Shown here one piece after another: positions 44,878-51,510 of a DNA stretch of 64,000 bases. The stretch is taken from positions 124,001 through 188,000 of the forward strand of contig NZ_LIYH01000004.1 in NCBI RefSeq assembly GCF_001905885.1. Reading direction: 5' to 3'. Positions within the stretch are counted from its first letter, which is position 1, and every line of letters starts with the position of its first letter. The position numbers and the translations under genes were made by a program. Under the pieces are notes generated by a model. It was not told the DNA's origin. It searched no databases and saw only the letters and a program-made list of their open reading frames with translations. The DNA is from Streptomyces sp. CB03234. Its GTDB lineage: Bacteria > Actinomycetota > Actinomycetes > Streptomycetales > Streptomycetaceae.

Positions 44878-46649
44878 GCCGACTCCTCGATGTCCACAAG
44901 GGCTTCCTCTTCGGTCTCCCGCGTGACCACCGCGCGGTAGCGCTCCTCGCCGGCCAGCAGTTCGCGGTGCGTGCCGACGGCCACCGCCGCGCCCTCATGG
45001 ACCAGGACCACCCGGTCCGCGAGGTCGAGCAGCAGCGGCGACGAGGCCAGCACCACGGTGGTACGGCCGGTGCGCAGCCGCTGGACGCCCGCCGCGATCC
45101 GCGCCTCGGTGTGCGAGTCCACCGCCGACGTCGGCTCGTCCAGCACCAGCACCCCTGGGTCGGTGACCAACGACCGGGCCAGCGCCAGGCGTTGCCGCTG
45201 CCCGCCGGACAGCGACCGGCCGCGCTCGGTGATCCGCGTACGCATCGGGTCGCCGCCGGTGTCCACCGACGCCTGGGCGAGCGCGTCCAGCACGTCACCG
45301 CACTGGGCCGCCGCCAGGGCGTCCTCGGCGCTGACCTTCCCGGACGACGGCACGTCCAGCAGCTCGTGCAGGGTGCCGGACAGCAGCACCGGGTCCTTGT
45401 CCTGTACGAGGACGGCGGAGCGCGCCGCGTCGAGCGGCAGCTCGTCCAGGGGGACCCCGCCGAGCAGGACGGAGACGTGCCCCTCCGGGTCCTCGGAGGG
45501 GTGGCCGCCGAGCCGGTCGGCGAGCGTCCCGGCGGCGTCCGGGTCGCCGCACACCACGGCGGTGAACAGACCGGCCGGGGCGAGCAGCCCGGTCACCGGG
45601 TCGTACAGGTCCCCGCCCGGCCGCTGCCGCTCCGCACCGGTCACCGTGGTCGACGTACGCGTCAGGGACAGCACCCGGGCGGCGCGTTTCGCGGAGGGGC
45701 GCGAGAAGGAGTACGCCATGGCGATCTCCTCGAAGTTGCGCAAGGGATGGTGCGTGAGCGTGACCGCGCCGTACACGGTGACCAGTTCGCCGACCGACAC
45801 GCGGCCCTCCAGGGCGAGCTTCGCCCCGTACAGCACCACCACGACCAGCAGCAGTCCCGGCAGCAGCACCTGGATCGCCGCGATCAGGGCCCACATGCGG
45901 GCGCTGCGCACGGCGGCGCGGCGCACCTCCTGGGAGGCCTCGCGGTAGCGGCGGAGGAACAGTTCCTCGCCGCCGATGCCGCGCAGCACGCGCAGGCCCG
46001 CCACGGTGTCCGAGGCCAGCTCGGTGGCGCGGCCGGCCTTCTCCCGCTGGATGTCCGCGCGCCGGGTGGCGCGGGGGAGCAGCGGCAGGGCGGCGAGCGC
46101 CAGGACGGGCACGCCGACGGCCACGACGACACCGAGGGCGGGCTGGTAGACCACCAGGCCGACGCAGACCAGGACGAGCGTGGTGGCCGCCGCGGCGAAC
46201 CGCGACAGCGTCTCCACGAACCAGCCGATCTTCTCGACGTCCCCGGTGGAGACGGCGACGACCTCACCCGCGGCGACCCGCCGGGTCAGCAGCGAGCCCA
46301 GCTCGGCGGTCTTGCGGGCCAGCAGCTGCTGGACGCGGGCGGCGGCGGTGATCCAGTTGGTGACGGCGGTGCGGTGCTGCATCGTGTCGCCCACCGCTAT
46401 GGCCGCGCCGAGCAGCGCGATCAGGGCACCGGCCCGGGCCAGGCCGCCGCCCGAGCGGTCGATGACGGCCTGCACCGCGAGGCCCACGCCGAGGGGGAGC
46501 CCGGCGATGCCGAGGTGCAGCAGCAGGCCCCAGAGCAGGGACGTGACCTGACCGCCCAGCTGGTTGCGCCCCAGCCACAGCAGGAAGCGCGTGCCCGACC
46601 TGACGTCGGGGTCACCTGGATCGGCGTACGGAAGGTGCTGGATCTTCAT
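44874..46649 (-). CDS. ABC half-transporter with degenerate Walker A but intact signature
   Basis: The 591-residue protein has an N-terminal membrane domain (about 30-320) and an ATP-binding domain in which the Walker A segment reads VVCGDPDAAGTLADRL, with no GxGKT and no Lys. The signature LSGGQRQRLALARSL and Walker B LVLDEPTSA are normal, while the H-loop region reads LASSPLLL without the usual His. Its defects complement those of the partner at 43087-44877, whose Walker A is intact but signature is not. It is the first gene of the pair and lies 167 bp from the divergent PNGase gene. Confidence 0.92.
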   Translation of the reverse strand: MKIQHLPYADPGDPDVRSGTRFLLWLGRNQLGGQVTSLLWGLLLHLGIAGLPLGVGLAVQAVIDRSGGGLARAGALIALLGAAIAVGDTMQHRTAVTNWITAAARVQQLLARKTAELGSLLTRRVAAGEVVAVSTGDVEKIGWFVETLSRFAAAATTLVLVCVGLVVYQPALGVVVAVGVPVLALAALPLLPRATRRADIQREKAGRATELASDTVAGLRVLRGIGGEELFLRRYREASQEVRRAAVRSARMWALIAAIQVLLPGLLLVVVVLYGAKLALEGRVSVGELVTVYGAVTLTHHPLRNFEEIAMAYSFSRPSAKRAARVLSLTRTSTTVTGAERQRPGGDLYDPVTGLLAPAGLFTAVVCGDPDAAGTLADRLGGHPSEDPEGHVSVLLGGVPLDELPLDAARSAVLVQDKDPVLLSGTLHELLDVPSSGKVSAEDALAAAQCGDVLDALAQASVDTGGDPMRTRITERGRSLSGGQRQRLALARSLVTDPGVLVLDEPTSAVDSHTEARIAAGVQRLRTGRTTVVLASSPLLLDLADRVVLVHEGAAVAVGTHRELLAGEERYRAVVTRETEEEALVDIEESA

Positions 46650-46816
46650 GCGGTCCCAGGGATTTCATCGACGGGAGGGCAGGGGGAAACCGTGCAAGGT
46701 TCGCCTTCAGGGCCCTCCATCGGCAATCGATTTTCCGGCAGGACGGCACAGAACGCGCCAAGGTTCAACAGCCGCCTCTGGCGCCGGAAGGCCGTCCCGC
46801 GCTTCACTCCCGACCC

Positions 46817-48412
46817 ATGACACAACGAAAAGTCATGAGCATGCTCATGGGTGGAGTGCTGGCGGTCAGCGCGCTGTTCACATCGGCCCCGCCCTCCTCC
46901 GCCGCCCCACCCCAGCCCCCTGCCGAGTTCGGCACCGACTGGCACGATCCGGTCACCGCGGCCCCGCCCGTGCCCCGGCCGTCCGGCGCCCACTCGTGCG
47001 AACTGACGCTCGCAGAGGCGCGGTTCCGCGACTTCACGCCCTACAAGGGCACGTACACGCCCCCGGAGGGCTGCGGCGACCGGTGGAGCACGGTGGTGCT
47101 GCGGCTCGACGGCAGGGTGAAGGGGCGGCAGTACGACCGGCTCGGCCACCTCGCCATCGGCGGCGTCGAGGTGTTCCGTACGTCCACCCCGCAGCCGTCA
47201 CCCGACGGCATCACCTGGTCGGTCGAGACCGACATCACCCGATACAGCGACACCCTGCGCCGCCCGCAACCCGTCGAGATGCTCATCGGCAACGTCGTCG
47301 ACGACACGTACACCGGCGTCATCGACGTCACGGTGACGCTGACCTTCTACGAGGGGAACCACGATCCCGCGAACGTCCCCGACCGGGTGATCCCGCTCGC
47401 CACCCCGTCGCTGACGACCCCGCGCAACTCCGAGCGGATCCTCGCCGAGGTGTACGCCACCGGCTCCGGCGGCGGCTGCGAGGAGTACTGGTACATGACC
47501 GTCCCCGACGCCGCGCCCTACTCGTGCAGGGCGGCGGGCGGACCGCACCGGGAGGTGCGGATCTCCGTCGACGGACGGCTCGCCGGGATAGCCGCCCCCT
47601 TCCCCACGGTCTGGACGGGCGGCTGGTCCAACCCCTTCCTCTGGTACGTGATCCCCGGCCCCCGCGCCTTCGACGTCAGGCCGGTCCGCTACGACCTCAC
47701 GCCGTTCGCCGCCCTCCTCAACGACGGCCGCCCGCACCGCGTCGAGGTCTCCGTCGCCGGCGTACCGGCCGGGCAGACCGGCTGGTCGACGCCCACCAAC
47801 GTGCTCGTCTGGCAGGACGAGGGCCGCGAGGTCGTCACCGGCGCGCTCACCCGCCACGAGCAGAGCGCGCCGGCCAACTCGTCGGTGTACACGCCCGGTA
47901 CGGAGCACCGCCTCGACACCGAGGCCGCCCACCGGCTCACCGTCGCCGGTCACCTGAACACCTCGCACGGCCGCGTCACGACGACCGTGACCCGGGCCGT
48001 GGCCCACACCTCCGTACACCGCTGGGGCGACGGCGAGAACCCGGACGCGCTGACGGCGACGTGGCGGGACGACGAGACGGTGAGCAGGGGCGGGACCAGC
48101 ACCCGCACCCACCGCACGTACACCATGGACGGGGAGACGACGCTCGGCGCCGGTGACCGGCTGCGCACCGTACTGACGCTCTCCGACCGCGCCGACACCC
48201 TGGCCCTCCGGAACGGGAAGCGGACGCGATGGTCACGGCTGGACGACACGTACGCGGGTGACGCGACGTACACCACCGGTGTCCCGCGCGACCAGCGGCA
48301 CGCCGTCGGCACCAGCGCGGAGCGCTACCGGCTGTACGGCCCCGGTGGCTGCTACGACCGGAGCCTGAGGACGGCGCAGGGGACGGTGACGGAGGACCGC
48401 CGCCGCTGCTGA
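46817..48412 (+). CDS. Secreted PNGase A-family peptide-N4-glycoasparagine amidase
   Basis: The 531-residue protein has a signal peptide (MLMGGVLAVSALFTSAPPSSAAPP) and the N-terminal half of plant-type PNGase A: TYTPPEGCGDRWSTVVLRLD, GRVKGRQYDRLGHLAIGGVE, VFRTSTPQPSPDGITWSVETDITRYSD and IGNVVDDTYTGVIDVTVTLTFYE. The family cuts the bond between Asn and the first GlcNAc of N-glycans, releasing the glycan and converting Asn to Asp. The C-terminal third holds SWSNPFLWYV-like and GGCYDRSLRT segments. It is secreted. It is divergent from the ABC exporter and convergent with a GH109-type gene, suggesting glycoprotein breakdown. Confidence 0.85.
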   Translation: MTQRKVMSMLMGGVLAVSALFTSAPPSSAAPPQPPAEFGTDWHDPVTAAPPVPRPSGAHSCELTLAEARFRDFTPYKGTYTPPEGCGDRWSTVVLRLDGRVKGRQYDRLGHLAIGGVEVFRTSTPQPSPDGITWSVETDITRYSDTLRRPQPVEMLIGNVVDDTYTGVIDVTVTLTFYEGNHDPANVPDRVIPLATPSLTTPRNSERILAEVYATGSGGGCEEYWYMTVPDAAPYSCRAAGGPHREVRISVDGRLAGIAAPFPTVWTGGWSNPFLWYVIPGPRAFDVRPVRYDLTPFAALLNDGRPHRVEVSVAGVPAGQTGWSTPTNVLVWQDEGREVVTGALTRHEQSAPANSSVYTPGTEHRLDTEAAHRLTVAGHLNTSHGRVTTTVTRAVAHTSVHRWGDGENPDALTATWRDDETVSRGGTSTRTHRTYTMDGETTLGAGDRLRTVLTLSDRADTLALRNGKRTRWSRLDDTYAGDATYTTGVPRDQRHAVGTSAERYRLYGPGGCYDRSLRTAQGTVTEDRRRC

Positions 48413-48418
48413 CCGCGA

Positions 48419-48446
48419 GGAGCGGGCCCCGGACCGGGCCCGCTCC
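48419..48446. terminator. Bidirectional terminator between PNGase and GH109 genes
   Basis: GGAGCGGGCCC (48419-48429) and GGGCCCGCTCC (48436-48446) are perfect 11-base arms with a six-base loop between two convergent genes. Confidence 0.82.
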
Positions 48447-48455
48447 CGTCGCTTC

Positions 48456-49880
48456 TCACGCCGGCTTGACCGAGTCCACCCCCGGCCGCGCCTTGGTCCA
48501 CTCGCCGCGTGTGAAGTCGGGTATCCGCTGCGGCGCGCCCTTGGCCTTGATCGAGGCGTGGCTGAGCGGCACCGGGGCCGTCCAGGTCGCCCCGTCGTAC
48601 ACGTCGAAGTCGGGGACCAGACCGAGCCTCATGCACTGCATCAGCCGGAACACCATGATGTAGTCCATCCCGCCGTGGCCGCCGGGCGGGTTGGCGTGCT
48701 CCTTCCACAGCCAGTGGTCGAACTCCGCCGCGTACGCCGAGAAGTCCGCCCACCGGTCGTCGGTGTGGTCCGGCTCGATGTATATGCGGGCCGGGTAGTC
48801 CTCGAAGACGCCCTTGGTGCCGCCCAGGCTGTTGATCCTGCTGTACGGGTGCGGGGTCGACACATCGTGCTCCAGCCGGATCACCCGGCCCTTCGCGGTC
48901 TGCACCATGCTGATGGTGCGGTCGCTCTCGATGTACGTCTCCTTCCAGCTCGGGTCGCCCGGCTCCACGTTGGCCTCGCGGTACTCGGCCAGGCCCAGCG
49001 CGGGCGTACCGAAGCTGCTGATGCTGACGGCGCGGTCGCCCCGGTTGATGTCCATGTAGTTGGCGACCGGCCCGAAGCCGTGGTTGGGGTAGAGGTCGCC
49101 CCGCAGCCGGGTGTGCCACAGGCGGCGCCAGGGGCCTTCGTAGTACGTGGGTGAGAACATCAGGCCCCGCAGGTCGTGGTTGTACGCCCCGGCCCCGTGC
49201 AGCAGCTCGCCGAACTTGCCGGCGTGCGCCATGCGCAGTACCCGCATCTCGTTCTTGCCGTAACAGCAGTTCTCCAGCTGCATGCAGTGGCGGCGGGTGC
49301 GCTCGGAGAGGTCGACCAGCTCCCACAGCTCGTCCAGGCGCATCGCGAGGGGGCACTCGACGCCGACGTGCTTGCCGTTCAGCATCGCGGTCTTCGCCAT
49401 GGCGAAGTGGACGTCCCACGGGGTCGCCACATAGACGAGGTCGATGTCTCCGCGCGCGCAGAGGTTCTCGTAGTCGTTCTCCCCGTTGGCGTAGACGGCG
49501 GGCGACGGCTGTCCGGCCCTTACGACCTTGGCCGCGGCCTGCTCGGTCTTGGCCTTCACGGGATCGCAGACGGCGACCACCTGTACGCCGGGCACGGCGA
49601 GGAACAGGTCGATCATGCTGCCGCCGCGGTTGCCGAGCCCTACGATCGCGACGCGGACGGTGGAGCGCCGCTCGAAGGGCACGCCGGCCATGGTGTGGCC
49701 CTGGCGCGGGGGAGTGGCGGTGGTGGTCTGCGGTGCTTCGTTCCCGGCGGCGGCAGCGGTACCGCCCAGCGCGCCGAGCCCCAGTCCGGCTCCCGCCACC
49801 CCGGCGGTGGTCCGCAGTACGGACCGACGGCTGGGCGAGTCCTCGGACCGGTCCTGGTTCCCGGGGGCTGTGTCGTTCAT
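48456..49880 (-). CDS. Tat-exported GH109-like Gfo/Idh/MocA enzyme (alpha-N-acetylgalactosaminidase type)
   Basis: The 474-residue protein has a Tat signal (SRRSVLRTTAGVAGAGLGLG), an NAD-binding Rossmann motif VRVAIVGLGNRGGSMIDLFL (about 76-95), and the GH109 marks KHVGVECPLAMRLDELW, QLENCCYGKNEMRVL and GELLHGAGAYNHDLRG. GH109 enzymes use bound NAD to cleave N-acetylgalactosaminides by an elimination/oxidation route, and the known ones act on O-glycan or blood-group sugars. ATG 49880 follows GGAGG. With the adjacent PNGase it suggests glycoprotein use. A sugar dehydrogenase of the same superfamily is the alternative. Confidence 0.85.
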   Translation of the reverse strand: MNDTAPGNQDRSEDSPSRRSVLRTTAGVAGAGLGLGALGGTAAAAGNEAPQTTTATPPRQGHTMAGVPFERRSTVRVAIVGLGNRGGSMIDLFLAVPGVQVVAVCDPVKAKTEQAAAKVVRAGQPSPAVYANGENDYENLCARGDIDLVYVATPWDVHFAMAKTAMLNGKHVGVECPLAMRLDELWELVDLSERTRRHCMQLENCCYGKNEMRVLRMAHAGKFGELLHGAGAYNHDLRGLMFSPTYYEGPWRRLWHTRLRGDLYPNHGFGPVANYMDINRGDRAVSISSFGTPALGLAEYREANVEPGDPSWKETYIESDRTISMVQTAKGRVIRLEHDVSTPHPYSRINSLGGTKGVFEDYPARIYIEPDHTDDRWADFSAYAAEFDHWLWKEHANPPGGHGGMDYIMVFRLMQCMRLGLVPDFDVYDGATWTAPVPLSHASIKAKGAPQRIPDFTRGEWTKARPGVDSVKPA

Positions 49881-49970
49881 CGAACCTCCAGTGCGTTGTG
49901 TGCGCGGCTGGTTCATGAATCCCGGGAAGGACCCTGGCCGTTGGGGCTGCTGATACGCAAGAGGGCAGAT

Positions 49971-49999
49971 TGGACTCTCGTTTCGAGCACATGGACTCT
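49971..49999. repeat. Direct repeat TGGACTCT upstream of the GH109 gene
   Basis: TGGACTCT occurs at 49971-49978 and 49992-49999, 21 bases apart (two helical turns), 91 bp upstream of the GH109 start. It could be an activator or repressor site; no regulator is adjacent. Confidence 0.4.
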
Positions 50000-50101
50000 T
50001 GGCCACGCGGCCGGCACCGCCCGCCGGCCCCGGCAAGCACGCCGCCGACGCCGGTGAAAACCAGGTGCTTCGGCAGGTATCGGCCGGGTAGGGTGCGGGC
50101 C

Positions 50102-50167
50102 ATGTCGAGTCCTGAGTCAGACGAGGTGGGGGCTTTCGGTCACGCCGTCAGCCCCCTGGACCACTGA
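50102..50167 (+). CDS. Possible leaderless 21-residue leader ORF before the chloramphenicol exporter
   Basis: A short ORF (MSSPESDEVGAFGHAVSPLD, then His and stop) begins seven to eight bases after TAGGGT (50089-50094), a good -10 hexamer, so the transcript would start at or next to the ATG and be leaderless. It ends 111 bp before the exporter start. Antibiotic-induced attenuation through short leader ORFs is known for resistance genes; that role is inference here. It may equally be the head of a truncated gene. Confidence 0.4.
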   Translation: MSSPESDEVGAFGHAVSPLDH

Positions 50168-50278
50168 GCTCATAGCCCTGTCGTCGCGCCGCATTCCGTG
50201 GTGGGACGCTGTGCCTGTGGGGCCGGCCGCGGTGACGAGATGCCCTTCTCGTACTTCTCCTCACCTCGGAGCGACTCG

Positions 50279-51475
50279 ATGCCTCTCCCGCTGTACCTGC
50301 TTGCCATGGCGGTCTTCGCCATGGGCACCTCGGAGTTCATGCTCGCCGGCCTCCTGCCGGACATCGCCTCGGATCTCGACGTCACCGTCGGCGCAGCAGG
50401 CGTGCTCACCTCGGCCTTCGCGGTCGGCATGATCGTGGGCGCGCCCCTGGTGGCCGCGCTTGCCCGCAACTGGCCCAGGCGCTCCAGCCTCCTCGGGTTC
50501 GTCCTCGCTTTCGCGGCGGCTCACGCCGTGGGCGCCATCACCACGAGCTTCCCGGTCCTGTTCACCACCCGGGTCGTCGCCGCGCTCGCGAACGCGGGGT
50601 TCCTGGCCGTCGCTCTGACGGCCGCCGCCACGCTGGTCCCGCCCGACAAGAAGGGACGCGCGCTGGCCGTGCTGCTGTCAGGCACGACGGTGGCCACGAT
50701 CGCCGGTGTCCCTGCCGGGTCGCTGCTCGGCACGGTACTCGGCTGGCGGGCCACGTTCTGGGCCGTCGCCGCCCTCTGCCTGCCCGCGGCTCTCGGCGTC
50801 CTGAAGGGGATCCCAGCGGGACGTGCGAAGGAAGCGGCGACCGGCGGGCCGGCCTTGCGGGCGGAGCTGGCCCAGCTCACACGGGTGCGGTTGGTCCTGG
50901 CGATGCTGCTGGGCGCACTGGTGAACGCGGCGACCTTCGCAAGCTTCACCTTCCTCGCCCCCGTGGTGACCGGCACGGCCGGGCTCGGCGAGTTGTGGAT
51001 CTCGGTCGCTCTGATGCTCTTCGGTGCCGGTTCCTTCGTCGGCGTCACCGTCGCCGGACGGCTGTCCGACCAGCGCCCTGCCCTGGTCCTCGCAGTCGGT
51101 GGTCCGCTGCTGCTCATCGGGTGGCCGGCCCTGGCCGTACTGGCCCACGAGCCGGTCGCTCTGCTCGCCCTCGTGTTCGTCCAGGGCGCGCTGTCGTTCG
51201 CGCTGGGCAGCACCGTGATCACGCGGGTCCTCTACGAGGCGGGAGAAGCCCCCACCATGGCCGGTTCGTACGCGACCGCCGCACTCAACGCAGGCGCCGC
51301 CGTCGGACCCCTCGTCGCCGCGACCACCCTCGGTACCGCCGCCGGGGACCTCGGGCCGCTGTGGGCCAGCGCGCTCCTGGTCGCTGTCGCGCTGCTCGTC
51401 GCCTTCCCCCTCCGCTCCGCGATCGCAGCCGGCCGAAGCGCCGAGGTGCTCCCCGGCTGCGGGCGCACTCCCTAG
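50279..51475 (+). CDS. cmlR: Chloramphenicol-resistance MFS exporter (Cml/Cmx family)
   Basis: The 398-residue protein has twelve membrane helices and closely matches the streptomycete chloramphenicol exporter as I recall it: MPLPLYLLAMAVFAMGTSEFML, LVAALARNWPRRSSLLGFVLA, FPVLFTTRVVAALANAGFLAVAL and GALSFALGSTVITRVLYEAG. It is a proton-driven drug exporter of the MFS DHA1 group. ATG 50279 follows GGAG and gives the standard start; ATG 50240 (MPFSYF) is an in-frame alternative. It has its own promoter region and possibly the upstream leader ORF. Confidence 0.9.
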   Translation: MPLPLYLLAMAVFAMGTSEFMLAGLLPDIASDLDVTVGAAGVLTSAFAVGMIVGAPLVAALARNWPRRSSLLGFVLAFAAAHAVGAITTSFPVLFTTRVVAALANAGFLAVALTAAATLVPPDKKGRALAVLLSGTTVATIAGVPAGSLLGTVLGWRATFWAVAALCLPAALGVLKGIPAGRAKEAATGGPALRAELAQLTRVRLVLAMLLGALVNAATFASFTFLAPVVTGTAGLGELWISVALMLFGAGSFVGVTVAGRLSDQRPALVLAVGGPLLLIGWPALAVLAHEPVALLALVFVQGALSFALGSTVITRVLYEAGEAPTMAGSYATAALNAGAAVGPLVAATTLGTAAGDLGPLWASALLVAVALLVAFPLRSAIAAGRSAEVLPGCGRTP

Positions 51476-51502
51476 GCGCGGCCGCCCCGGACCGGGCCGC
51501 GC
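51476..51502. terminator. Bidirectional terminator after the chloramphenicol exporter
   Basis: GCGCGGCC (51476-51483) and GGCCGCGC (51495-51502) form an eight-base stem with an 11-base loop, directly after the cml stop and before the convergent FAD/Fe-S gene. Confidence 0.65.
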
Positions 51503-51510
51503 GGGCGGGC

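Noticed and set aside
48352..50103. Long minus-strand frame starting MARTLPGRY opposite the leader ORF
   Set aside because: It is an off-frame of the GH109 gene; only its first residues look protein-like.
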